From Aneurinibacillus soli (GTDB lineage Bacteria > Bacillota > Bacilli > Aneurinibacillales > Aneurinibacillaceae): a stretch of DNA of 45,000 bases. Positions 7,851 through 16,371 of the stretch are shown piece after piece (within the stretch, counting starts at the first letter, position 1; every line of letters starts with the position of its first letter). Where the stretch lies: contig NZ_AP017312.1 in the NCBI RefSeq assembly GCF_002355375.1, positions 292,501 to 337,500 of the forward strand, written 5' to 3'. The notes under the pieces are model-generated. The model did no database searches. It was not told the origin of the DNA and was given only the letters and a program-made list of their open reading frames with translations. A program made the position numbers and the translations under genes.

Positions 7851-8552
7851 TCAATATTTTTTGTCAAAATTAATAAGACGATCAATTTCATCCAACGCTT
7901 TTACGGAATGGGTAAACCCTTCTTTCTCCTTCGTGATGGAGTGACTGATCTCGATGAGAAGTCCTGTTAGTTCTGTGAGATCAAGGCTGTCTGTATACGT
8001 TTCAAGCTCATTAATTTTTATAACGATATCACGCCCCAGCCGTTCACTGTAAGGCTGATTAGCCATGGTCCGAAGTTCGGTCGTAAGCGTTCGGATAAGC
8101 GGTACCAATTGTCCACGGGACGGTGAGAATGATTCCGGACGCTTGGTTACCCGACCTTCACGATTAATAATCAGGCCGTTTGTGTAACGAGCATCCCCCG
8201 TTAATGGATCGATCGACATTTTATCCGGGCGGCCTTTACGCGGCTTCTCAAGCGGCTTTTCAAACGGTTGCTCTACAACTGAAAACACTTCCTGAACACG
8301 AGCCATTCTTGGGTCTGACACTGGAATCTTCTCATGTTGTCTGACTTCACGATACAAACTTTTGCGCATCTCCTGCTCGAATTCGGAAGAGGTGGTATTG
8401 TCGTCAACATTGACCTGGTAAGGTGACGGATTCGCAGGGACTATCTCTTCCATCTGATCTTCTGCCTCTACATTCAGTGTGGCTGTACCAAATCCGGCTC
8501 CAGCCAAAGCAACAGAAAGTAGTACCCCCCTGACAAGCTTTTGTTTCTTCAT
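7851..8552 (-). CDS. Secreted protein of unknown function
   Basis: 233 residues from the ATG at 8552, with GAGGAG eight bases upstream; the frame is open to 8633, but that stretch lacks a binding site. It begins with a clear signal peptide (MKKQKLVRGVLLSVALAGAGFGTATLNVEA, cleavage probably near residue 30). The mature protein is hydrophilic: an acidic, Pro/Asn-containing segment, a basic Pro-rich linker (EKPLEKPRKGRPDK, about residue 105), a short stretch DPLTGDARYTNGLIINREGRV, and a helical C-terminal half that may form a coiled bundle. I recognise no family and no catalytic motif. It has its own terminator. No neighbour suggests a role. Confidence 0.8.
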   Translation of the reverse strand: MKKQKLVRGVLLSVALAGAGFGTATLNVEAEDQMEEIVPANPSPYQVNVDDNTTSSEFEQEMRKSLYREVRQHEKIPVSDPRMARVQEVFSVVEQPFEKPLEKPRKGRPDKMSIDPLTGDARYTNGLIINREGRVTKRPESFSPSRGQLVPLIRTLTTELRTMANQPYSERLGRDIVIKINELETYTDSLDLTELTGLLIEISHSITKEKEGFTHSVKALDEIDRLINFDKKY

Positions 8553-8674
8553 TGTATATTCTCCTCTTGTGCCGTCTCTATAATTAATTACTGCTTCGAG
8601 AAAAATAGTACGTGTTACTCTCCGCTTTTTCAATAATAAATTAAGTCTGTTTCCAGAACTTTTTCTTGGCTATA

Positions 8675-8701
8675 CAAAAAACCGCAGCATCACGCTACGG
8701 T
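8675..8701 (-). terminator. Terminator of tRNA-Ser
   Basis: On the minus strand ACCGTAGC pairs with GCTGCGGT around a five-base loop, followed by TTTTTTG. It lies 17 bases after the tRNA. Confidence 0.85.
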
Positions 8702-8717
8702 CTAGATTTTATATGTA

Positions 8718-8810
8718 TGGCGGAGATGGAGGGATTCGAACCCCCGCGCGCCGCAAGACGCCTAACTGATTTCGAGTCAGTCCCCTTCAGCCGGGCTTGG
8801 GTACATCTCC
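8718..8810 (-). tRNA. tRNA-Ser, anticodon CGA
   Basis: A 93-nucleotide class II tRNA. Acceptor GGAGATG pairs with CATCTCC. The anticodon loop is CTCGAAA between ACTGA and TCAGT, giving anticodon CGA, which reads UCG. A long variable arm (GGCGTCTTGCGGCGC) marks it as serine. The T arm is GGGGG-TTCGAAT-CCCTC, and the 3' CCA is encoded. In B. subtilis a serine tRNA also lies in the serS-tadA interval. Confidence 0.97.
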
Positions 8811-8868
8811 ATAACACTACGTATTTTATCATAACAAAATTACGAGATGCAAACAAAAATCTTTCGTC

Positions 8869-8897
8869 TTGCTTTTATCGAAAACTCTTTTTATAAT
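8869..8897 (+). promoter_or_regulatory. Sigma-A promoter of the TetR-HlyD-ABC2 operon
   Basis: TTGCTT (8869-8874) and a perfect TATAAT (8892-8897) are separated by 17 bases, about 55 bases upstream of the TetR start and just before the putative operator. Confidence 0.75.
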
Positions 8898-8912
8898 AAA
8901 AAATAAATTTAG

Positions 8913-8926
8913 ACTGACTGGTCAGT
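8913..8926. promoter_or_regulatory. Probable operator of the TetR-family repressor
   Basis: Inverted repeat ACTGAC-TG-GTCAGT with perfect six-base arms, placed about 15 bases downstream of the -10 box where a bound repressor would block initiation or elongation. The TGAC/GTCA half-sites resemble known TetR-family autoregulatory sites. This supports autorepression by the next gene. Confidence 0.7.
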
Positions 8927-8950
8927 TTAAAAAAAGTTCGGGGTGAATAC

Positions 8951-9541
8951 ATGCGGACAAAAACAAAAGAACTGATTTTTCAAGGGGCGCTTAAAGCGTT
9001 CGCAGAAAAAGGATTTAATGAAACAACCATGGAGCAAATCGCCGAGATATGTGGTGTAGCGAAAGGAACACTGTATTACAACTTCAGCACAAAAGAAGAC
9101 CTTTATATTTTCGTGATGGAATCAGGCGTGCAGCATTTCACTTCCATGATCCGGGATTACATTGAGATTGTTAGCCACGACGACTTCCGAGAGCGGGTCA
9201 TCCGCCTGACAGAAGCACATCTTGATTTCTTCGAGAATCAACAAGACTTCTGCCGCCTGCTGCTCAGTCGCAGCTGGGGAACACAAGAACGACATCATAC
9301 AGTCCGACATGTGCTACAGGAATATTTTAACCTGCTAGAAAGCGAGCTTCACACCGCCCAGGGGCAGGGAAAACTGCTAGCCAGCATTGATGTCAAAACA
9401 GCCGCTAGCAGCTACTTTGGCATGGTTGGATTCACAGCCATGCGAGCCATTATTTACGGACAATCACTCGATAATGTCGCACTGCGAAGCAGTTTACAAA
9501 GTCTTGTTCTTCATATGATGGGAATTTCTGATCAAGAATAG
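8951..9541 (+). CDS. TetR/AcrR-family transcriptional repressor
   Basis: 196 residues. The N-terminal TetR helix-turn-helix is clear: ELIFQGALKAFAEKGFNETTMEQIAEICGVAKGTLYYNF (here split over residues 7-46), with the typical KGTLYYNFSTKEDL recognition region. The remaining 145 residues form the variable ligand-binding and dimerisation domain. It starts the operon and is followed 13 bases later by an HlyD-type adaptor, so it most likely represses its own efflux genes and is released by a substrate. The inverted repeat at 8913-8926 is the likely site. The ligand cannot be inferred. Confidence 0.95.
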   Translation: MRTKTKELIFQGALKAFAEKGFNETTMEQIAEICGVAKGTLYYNFSTKEDLYIFVMESGVQHFTSMIRDYIEIVSHDDFRERVIRLTEAHLDFFENQQDFCRLLLSRSWGTQERHHTVRHVLQEYFNLLESELHTAQGQGKLLASIDVKTAASSYFGMVGFTAMRAIIYGQSLDNVALRSSLQSLVLHMMGISDQE

Positions 9542-9554
9542 AGGAGAGAAAACG

Positions 9555-10829
9555 ATGAAAGCGATTCGAATCACCATGTTCTCGGCAATGGCACTGCTGA
9601 TTGGAGGAGGGACGTATGCGCTGGCTTCCTACCAGGAAACCGGGCGCATTGAAGCCGCATCTGTAGATCAGCCAACCGCCTATGTAGAAGCAACCAATAT
9701 GAATCTCAGCTTTAAGATTGGTGGACGTATCAATCAGATCTATGTAAAAGAAGGGGATCATGTAAAAAAAGGCCAGCTTCTAGCACGAATTGAGAGTAAA
9801 GAGCTACAAGATAAGGCTGCCCAGGCTCAGGCTGCCCTTCAAGCAGCTGATGCTGGAGTAGGTCAGGCTCAAGCATCAGTATCAGCAGCGGAAGCGAAAA
9901 AACTACAGGGAAGCAACTCCGTCACCGTAACAGCCGAAACAGCCGAGCAACAAGTTTCTCAGGCGCAAGCTGCCGTGAAAGCGGCACAAGCACATCTCGA
10001 AGCACTAAAAAATGGCGCCCGTCCAGAAGAAAAACAGCAGGCACAAATTAAAATGAACGCCGCCAAAGAGGCAAACCGCATCGCAGAAGATAATCTGAAA
10101 CGGACACAAGCTCTGTTGCAAGCCGGGGCTGTCCCTCAAGCCAAAGTAGACGAGGCGGAGCTCAACTATCAAAAAGCAAAAGCAGAATATGATGCATCTG
10201 TTAAGCAGTATGAACTGGTAAAACAAGGACCACGTACAGAAGAAATTAAAGCAGCTCAAGCACAGGTAGAACAGGCCCAGGCAGCGGTCGCACTTGCAGA
10301 AGCGAACAGAGGTCAGGTCACACTTCGCCAGGATGATGTGCGGGCTGCTCAGGCGGGTGTTTCTCAGGCACAATCTGCGGTTTCGTCCGCATCTGCTGGT
10401 GTATCCAAAGCCCAGGCAGCTTTAAACGAAGCGAACACGTACATTAGCTATACTGAATTACGAGCACCATCTGACGGCGTCATTACCGTACAATCCGCAC
10501 AAGTTGGAGAACTTGTCGGCGCAGGCTTCCCGGTTCTGACACTTGAATCCAACCAGGATCGCTGGGCAAAATTCTACTTCCCGGAAAACCGAATGGCAGG
10601 GATGAAAACGGGTGATGAAGTCGGATTAAAGGTAATCTCCACCGGCAAAGTAGTCAAAGGTCGTATAACGGTTATTCAGCCGGCCGCTGATTTTGCGATC
10701 CAGAAGCCAAGCCAGGGTACAGGCGATACGGATGTACGCTCATTTGGTGTAAAAGTAACCTTACTTGATCTGCCTGATACAACAGCAACCGGCATGACGC
10801 TGCAATGGCAGGGCAAAGGAGCGAAATAG
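9555..10829 (+). CDS. HlyD-family membrane fusion (periplasmic adaptor-like) protein
   Basis: 424 residues. An N-terminal membrane anchor (ITMFSAMALLIGGGTYALA, residues 7-25) is followed by the first lipoyl half (MNLSFKIGGRINQIYVKEGDHVKKGQLLARI), a very long Ala/Gln-rich coiled-coil hairpin (about residues 85-290) built of imperfect repeats of the type AQAAVxxAQA, the second lipoyl half (YTELRAPSDGVITVQSAQVGELV) and a beta-barrel domain. Such proteins couple a transporter to the envelope in drug or peptide export. In a Gram-positive cell it would bridge permease and wall. One base separates its stop from the next start, so it should work with that permease. Confidence 0.93.
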   Translation: MKAIRITMFSAMALLIGGGTYALASYQETGRIEAASVDQPTAYVEATNMNLSFKIGGRINQIYVKEGDHVKKGQLLARIESKELQDKAAQAQAALQAADAGVGQAQASVSAAEAKKLQGSNSVTVTAETAEQQVSQAQAAVKAAQAHLEALKNGARPEEKQQAQIKMNAAKEANRIAEDNLKRTQALLQAGAVPQAKVDEAELNYQKAKAEYDASVKQYELVKQGPRTEEIKAAQAQVEQAQAAVALAEANRGQVTLRQDDVRAAQAGVSQAQSAVSSASAGVSKAQAALNEANTYISYTELRAPSDGVITVQSAQVGELVGAGFPVLTLESNQDRWAKFYFPENRMAGMKTGDEVGLKVISTGKVVKGRITVIQPAADFAIQKPSQGTGDTDVRSFGVKVTLLDLPDTTATGMTLQWQGKGAK

Positions 10830-10830
10830 C

Positions 10831-12030
10831 ATGGAAAACCGTCTCAAAATCGGGGACGTTATCCGGGAAGAGTGGCAGAATATCCTCAAGGACCGCCGTC
10901 TATTCACAATCCTGTTCATCGTCCCGCTTATGTATACCGCCCTGTTTGGCTATTTATATACGAATCAGCGGATAAAAGAAATCCCGACTATCGTGTACGA
11001 CGGAGACAACAGTCAGCTCAGTCGCCAGATCGTACAGTCATTCGATCAGACCGAAACGTTTCAGGTCAACCGACAGGTACACTCGGAACCAGAAGTTGAG
11101 CGAGCGATTGAGCATGGAGAAGAAAAAGTTGGAATCATTATTCCGAATGACTTCGAGGCGAGATTAAAGCATGGTGAGAACGTGCCGGTTCTTACGTTTA
11201 TTGATGGAAGTAACATGCTGTTTTCCAATGCGGCAACACGCGCCGCTAATCAGGTTGTCACAACGATTGGGTATGGCGCCTCTTCCATGAAACTAAAACA
11301 ACAGGGGCTGCAGGATGAGCAGATCTCCTCAACGTTCGCCCCGATCCCGTTCCGATCCCGCGTCCTGTATAATCCGATGTTTAACTATAACTACTTCCTT
11401 GTGTATGGCCTGATCGGCACCATTTTACAGCAAATTCTGCTGCTCGGAATTGCGCTTGCGATTACACGGGAGAAAGAACAGGGGACATGGAGCCGATTTG
11501 CTCAATGGCGTGATATGCCCTGGCGGATTGCCTATGCCAAAGCTGCCCCTTATTTTCTGATCGGTATGGTGAATAACGTCACGGCATTCAGTATGGCACT
11601 GTATATGTATCACCTGCCGTTCCGAGGACTTATTGTACCAGCACTGGCGCTGGCTGCCTGCTTCTCGATCGCACTGATTGGACTTGGATATTTTATCAGC
11701 ATGTTCTCTAGCAACCAGCTCGGATCGACGCAGACGGCTATGCTGATTGCCGTTCCTTCCTTCCTCTTATCTGGATTTACGTGGCCATTTGAAGCGATGC
11801 CTCACCCGCTATATGTGCTCAGTCATGCTCTTCCGCTCACGTACTTCCTTGATGGAGTACGAGAAATCTTTATCAAAGGGCACGGGTTTGACATGATATG
11901 GCGTGACTGTATCGCTCTCCTGCTTACCGGAGCAATCACGTTTTTTGCAGCATTCATACTAACACCGCTGTTCCTGAAAAAACAGAAAGAAGGAGACTAC
12001 GATTCCTCCCCTTCCACCTTGTCCATGTAA
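10831..12030 (+). CDS. ABC-2 type transporter permease
   Basis: 399 residues with the ABC-2 layout: one transmembrane helix at residues 25-45 (LFTILFIVPLMYTALFGYLY), a large extracytoplasmic domain (about 50-180), then five helices in the C-terminal half and the conserved segment near LSHALPLTYFLDGVREIFIKG. ABC-2 permeases of this YhgE/YbhR-like type export drugs, lipids or polymers. No ATP-binding gene lies in the operon or anywhere in the window, so an ATPase must act in trans or the protein functions without one. It is the last gene before a terminator. Confidence 0.92.
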   Translation: MENRLKIGDVIREEWQNILKDRRLFTILFIVPLMYTALFGYLYTNQRIKEIPTIVYDGDNSQLSRQIVQSFDQTETFQVNRQVHSEPEVERAIEHGEEKVGIIIPNDFEARLKHGENVPVLTFIDGSNMLFSNAATRAANQVVTTIGYGASSMKLKQQGLQDEQISSTFAPIPFRSRVLYNPMFNYNYFLVYGLIGTILQQILLLGIALAITREKEQGTWSRFAQWRDMPWRIAYAKAAPYFLIGMVNNVTAFSMALYMYHLPFRGLIVPALALAACFSIALIGLGYFISMFSSNQLGSTQTAMLIAVPSFLLSGFTWPFEAMPHPLYVLSHALPLTYFLDGVREIFIKGHGFDMIWRDCIALLLTGAITFFAAFILTPLFLKKQKEGDYDSSPSTLSM

Positions 12031-12032
12031 GG

Positions 12033-12573
<541 letters not shown>

Positions 12574-12605
12574 CTATCATCATACCTGTTAGAAAGTGGG
12601 GCGTT

Positions 12606-13568
12606 ATGATGCAAAGCTTAGTTCTATGCACCGAAGGCACCTGCACCTTAGACATAACAGACAATATACTGGATAAATATCATGTAGAGCTGATACGATT
12701 TGACCTCGCATGGGAACTATTTCTCGGACAAAGTGGGCGAAACGAAACAGGCGAGCTAGATATCCCTGCCGGCAATCCTCGTACCAAATGGTTCGGGCTT
12801 CATCAATGGCTGCGCAGTACACTTGGCTTACATGTCGATATACTGCATACTGAACCGAAGCGACTGCTTGCTGTGCTACCACCGTCCTCCCTCGCAGCGT
12901 ATGAATACGTAACCCGTACCTTATCCATGTATTCTACGTCTCTTGGTGTTCTTCACACAGGTAAAATGAACGGGCGTGATATTCAGTGTGCCATTACCTG
13001 CTTTTATGAGCAAGGTAGCCATGCTGTCGTAACAGATGGTTGGGTTCCTCCCGTTATCAATTTGCATGAAAAACCAACTCCACTGCTGACAAAAACATCA
13101 AAAGTACAGGATGGTAGTACGTTTACGTGGCTCGGCGGGGTACTTGGCTCCGATCGGCTTTTTGCTCAGGTGTACCATCTCACCTCTGAGTCAGGAGCAA
13201 ACCGCCTCCATAGTCACTCTCATGTAGACGAGATGTTTGTTATTCTGGATGGGGAAGGCACGCTCATTACCGAATCGGGAAGTTCCCCTGTCAAAAAAGG
13301 AGACTTGATTGCCAAACCAGCAGGCTCTGGACTTTCAACTCGGCTTCTCCCCGGTCCATCTGGCATGCAAGTACTCGATATTGAGGTCTGGGCACACAGT
13401 GAACAAGCAGATGTTGTTTCGTATCCACAGCACGGAGAATTATTTGTGCGCGGGCGAAGTTTACATCATGTGACCGCATTGGACAATCTGCTTTCCGCAG
13501 ATGATATGATGAAGCGCTATACTCAATTATACCGACGCAATCGGGATGGCACGGTGACAAGCGATTGA
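12606..13568 (+). CDS. Cupin-domain protein with unknown N-terminal region
   Basis: About 320 residues. The frame is open upstream to 12528, but the ATG pair at 12606/12609, after a weak GTGGGG site, is preferred because the upstream part overlaps the tadA start region. Residues about 190-265 form a cupin beta barrel: NRLHSHSHVDEMFVILDGEGTLI supplies the metal-binding His and Glu residues (GX5HXHX3-4EX6G-like), and KKGDLIAKPAGSG supplies the second motif. The N-terminal 180 residues match nothing I know. No signal peptide. Cupins of this type include isomerases and small dioxygenases, so the activity cannot be assigned. It is convergent with the next gene. Confidence 0.8.
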   Translation: MMQSLVLCTEGTCTLDITDNILDKYHVELIRFDLAWELFLGQSGRNETGELDIPAGNPRTKWFGLHQWLRSTLGLHVDILHTEPKRLLAVLPPSSLAAYEYVTRTLSMYSTSLGVLHTGKMNGRDIQCAITCFYEQGSHAVVTDGWVPPVINLHEKPTPLLTKTSKVQDGSTFTWLGGVLGSDRLFAQVYHLTSESGANRLHSHSHVDEMFVILDGEGTLITESGSSPVKKGDLIAKPAGSGLSTRLLPGPSGMQVLDIEVWAHSEQADVVSYPQHGELFVRGRSLHHVTALDNLLSADDMMKRYTQLYRRNRDGTVTSD

Positions 13569-13574
13569 CAACGA

Positions 13575-13614
13575 TCCCAAAAAGGAGGTCGGCACATATC
13601 CTCCTTTTTGGGGG
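13575..13614. terminator. Bidirectional terminator between convergent genes
   Basis: CCCAAAAAGGAGG pairs with CCTCCTTTTTGGG (13576-13612) around an 11-base loop. It lies between the convergent cupin and glycosidase-like genes. The T-run is inside the stem rather than after it, so efficiency is uncertain. Confidence 0.65.
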
Positions 13615-13617
13615 TAG

Positions 13618-14388
13618 TTATTTCTTTGGAATAATCACAAGTGCATTGCTTAGCAGGCGTCCGGGCTTAGTTACATATTTCCCATTTGCATACAAGCCGG
13701 ATGAAGCACCTCCGTCCATATTCAGTGCCGCTTCCAGATCAAGTGCTTTGCAGATTTGTGCCAGTTGTCCGGTTGTAACGTTCGGCACAGTTCCCAATAC
13801 AAGTCGATTTGTTTTTGTATATCCGATAAAGCTGCGCTGCCCGCTCTGTGTTGTAATTTTTGGATCATTCATCCCTTCCGCTTTCGGGTTCAGAACGATT
13901 TTACCTCCTTGCAGCAAGGTCGGACCTGCACTTGTCATATTCTCGAACTGCTCGTCCATTGTTTTAAAGCTGCGAGAGCTTCCGATAACAGGCTTATTGG
14001 CTTCCGTGAAGCCAATAGAAGCTCCGGTCCATCCTTCGTTTACTTCCTGATAATTAATAATGATTTCTCCGTGCGTCTTTTTATACGCCCCTTTATCATA
14101 GGAATTAAAAAATGAACCATTAATTGCCGCATAAGCTCCCGTACGCTTCGCCATACTCTCCAGGCTTTCTGTTGATCCAATCTTATTGCCTGCCAGCACA
14201 GGCAATATCTCGAGCTTCGCATCATTCAGGTTCACATACACAAGCTTCACCGCTCGCTTTCCCCCGCTGAAGCTTACCGTCTTGCCCGTGGCAACTACAC
14301 TGGCCGTTCCTGCTGCCTGAGCCGGTAAACTTACCACTCCCAGCACGAGAGAAAAACTAATGAACAAGCTTAACCATTTTTTCACCAT
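13618..14388 (-). CDS. Secreted phosphodiester glycosidase (NAGPA-domain) family protein
   Basis: 256 residues with a signal peptide (MVKKWLSLFISFSLVLGVVSLPAQA, cleavage near 25-26). The rest matches the NAGPA/YngK-like fold: AYAAINGSFFNSYDKGAY (about residue 88), TSAGPTLLQGGKIV (about 155), and the C-terminal NMDGGASSGLYANGK motif, whose Asp-Gly-Gly is typical of the family. Relatives include human uncovering enzyme and bacterial exopolysaccharide-associated proteins, so a cell-surface glycan substrate is likely but unproven. A GGAGG site lies before the ATG. It is the only gene between two terminators. Confidence 0.9.
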   Translation of the reverse strand: MVKKWLSLFISFSLVLGVVSLPAQAAGTASVVATGKTVSFSGGKRAVKLVYVNLNDAKLEILPVLAGNKIGSTESLESMAKRTGAYAAINGSFFNSYDKGAYKKTHGEIIINYQEVNEGWTGASIGFTEANKPVIGSSRSFKTMDEQFENMTSAGPTLLQGGKIVLNPKAEGMNDPKITTQSGQRSFIGYTKTNRLVLGTVPNVTTGQLAQICKALDLEAALNMDGGASSGLYANGKYVTKPGRLLSNALVIIPKK

Positions 14389-14447
14389 ATCCTCCGTTCC
14401 TTTCCTAAAAATCCAGATATACTACACCGCTTTTATTATAGCGCACA

Positions 14448-14490
14448 GAAAAACAAAACACCCGATTCCAAAAAAGTAGAATCAGGTGTT
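14448..14490 (-). terminator. Terminator of the acyl-CoA operon
   Basis: On the minus strand ACACCTGATTC pairs with GAATCGGGTGT, followed by TTTGTTTTTC. It lies 12 bases after the hydrolase stop codon. Confidence 0.85.
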
Positions 14491-14501
14491 TATACTATTC
14501 C

Positions 14502-15212
14502 TTATTGTACAGCTGCGAGAATGTCTTTACGAAACGAAAGCAGAGCTTTCGCAAATGCTTCTGGCTTCTCAAGCATAATATAATGGCTTGCGCCTTCAAT
14601 TTCGATTGCATTAACCCGTTCATTACTCACAACAGCTTTTTCCTTCGCACCTTTTGGTAAAAGCCGGTCTTCTGTTCCGTACAGAGCAAGAATGGGAACG
14701 GTCAGACTGCGGAATGTATCTTCTCCTTTGTACGCACTGCAAGCCGCAAAATCCGCATGCGTCACGTCCATCGGCACCGCTGACAGCTGAGCACGCTCTT
14801 CTTCAATCAGCTCTACAGAAGCGTCTTTTCCATACGAAGCGGTAAAGAGCATGTCAGGGAACGTGCCTGCTTCAAGTTCAGCAAGAATTTTTGGATGCAC
14901 TGGCATCTCATAATGACTGGCATTTAAGACAAGCCCCTTCACGTGAGATGTGCGGGCCACAAGCTCAATGCCCACGAGTCCACCCATAGAATGACCGACG
15001 AGAATGACATCTTCTTCACCAAGTTGCTCCTGTAACCAGGCCGCCTGTTGCTCAATCGTTGTGCAGTACGGTACCTCATTATCTCCATGCCCCGGCAGTT
15101 CGATGATATGAATCGGTGCACCTTCGAGATACGTCTCGATACCGCGATATTTTGCTTTGGTTCCGCCTGCGCCGTGAATAAATACAAAGGGAAGTTGTTC
15201 CGAAGCCGCCAT
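14502..15212 (-). CDS. Alpha/beta hydrolase
   Basis: 236 residues with a complete alpha/beta-hydrolase triad: oxyanion segment FIHGAGG (about residue 14), nucleophile elbow GHSMGG (Ser near 76), acid in GTEDRLLP (about 185) and His in GASHYIMLE (about 213). No signal peptide, so cytoplasmic. The ATG has GGAGG seven bases upstream. It is the last gene of the sigma-54 operon, 16 bases after the acyl-CoA dehydrogenase, so it may be an esterase or thioesterase supplying or removing the acyl group. The substrate is an inference from position only. Confidence 0.9.
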   Translation of the reverse strand: MAASEQLPFVFIHGAGGTKAKYRGIETYLEGAPIHIIELPGHGDNEVPYCTTIEQQAAWLQEQLGEEDVILVGHSMGGLVGIELVARTSHVKGLVLNASHYEMPVHPKILAELEAGTFPDMLFTASYGKDASVELIEEERAQLSAVPMDVTHADFAACSAYKGEDTFRSLTVPILALYGTEDRLLPKGAKEKAVVSNERVNAIEIEGASHYIMLEKPEAFAKALLSFRKDILAAVQ

Positions 15213-15228
15213 CCTTATTCCTCCTACA

Positions 15229-16371
15229 TTACATGATCGAACGGGAAATCACCACACGCTGAATCTGGTTCGTTCCCTCGTAAATTTGTGTGATTTTGGC
15301 GTCGCGCATCATGCGCTCCACCGGAAATTCCTGAATGTAGCCGTAGCCACCCAGAATCTGCACCGCATCCGTTGTTACTTTCATCGCCGTATCCGATGCG
15401 AATACTTTCGCCATGGAAGCAAGCTTCATCATGGATGGGTCTTTACCTTTACTGCCAAGGTTGTCAAGAGAAGCCGCCGCACGGTATACAAGTCCACGCG
15501 CCGCTTCAATCTGAATCGCCATATCTGCTAGCATGAATTGAATGGCCTGGAAAGAGCCGATCGGGCGTCCGAACTGTTCGCGCTCTTTCACGTACTCCAG
15601 ACATACATCCAGTGCACCCTGCGCGATGCCAAGTGCCTGCGCTCCAATGCCTGGTCGTGTTTTATCCAGCGTCTTCATCGCAACAAGAAATCCTTCGCCG
15701 TCTTCGCCAATCATATTTTCTTCTGGAACCATGCAGTCCTCGAAGAAAATCTCAGCGGTCGGTGAGCCTTTAATGCCCATTTTCTTTTCTAGTTTGCCTA
15801 TGACAAAACCCGGTGTGTCCTTCTCAATAGCAAAAGCCGCATACCCTTTGTCGGTTTTCGCAAACACGCTGTATACATCTGCTGCGCCACCATTGCTGAT
15901 GAAGCACTTCTGTCCGTTCAGACGATAGTAACGTCCGTCTTTTTCGGCACGTGTTTTCATATTTTTCACATCTGAGCCGGCACCGGGTTCCGTCAGGCCA
16001 AATGCAGCAATCTTGCGTCCGGTTGCCAGATCATGCACGTAGCGCTCTTTGAGCTGCTCACTGCCACCAATAATGATAGGCAATGTACCAAGCTCCTGTA
16101 CAGTTAGCACCTGGGAAGAGGACGCGCACACACGCGCCACTTCCTCGACGATCAAGCAGTAGCTAAGCAGATCAAGTCCGGCACCACCGTATTGTTCCGG
16201 CAGATTTGCACCAATGTAGCCGTATTCGCTTAGCAGCTCTTTGATGTCAAACGGGTACTCGGCCTTTTCGTCGATTTCCGCTGCACGTGGCTTGATTTTT
16301 TCCTGCGCTAGTTTGTGAATTCCCTGTTGTATTTCTTTCTGCTCGTCTGTCAGTGCAAAGCTCATTTTCAC
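15229..16371 (-). CDS. Acyl-CoA dehydrogenase (short-chain type)
   Basis: 380 residues, the standard length. It oxidises an acyl-CoA to the trans-2-enoyl-CoA with FAD and passes electrons to ETF. Motifs: AAFGLTEPGAGSD (about 128-140), FISNGGAADVY, the QFGRPIGSFQAIQF segment and RMMRDAKITQIYEGTNQIQR near the C-terminus, which contains the catalytic Glu in the short-chain/butyryl position. It resembles B. subtilis MmgC and clostridial Bcd. The start is GTG at 16371 or ATG two codons later; the GTG overlaps the previous stop by four bases. No ETF genes are in the window. Confidence 0.95.
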   Translation of the reverse strand: MKMSFALTDEQKEIQQGIHKLAQEKIKPRAAEIDEKAEYPFDIKELLSEYGYIGANLPEQYGGAGLDLLSYCLIVEEVARVCASSSQVLTVQELGTLPIIIGGSEQLKERYVHDLATGRKIAAFGLTEPGAGSDVKNMKTRAEKDGRYYRLNGQKCFISNGGAADVYSVFAKTDKGYAAFAIEKDTPGFVIGKLEKKMGIKGSPTAEIFFEDCMVPEENMIGEDGEGFLVAMKTLDKTRPGIGAQALGIAQGALDVCLEYVKEREQFGRPIGSFQAIQFMLADMAIQIEAARGLVYRAAASLDNLGSKGKDPSMMKLASMAKVFASDTAMKVTTDAVQILGGYGYIQEFPVERMMRDAKITQIYEGTNQIQRVVISRSIM

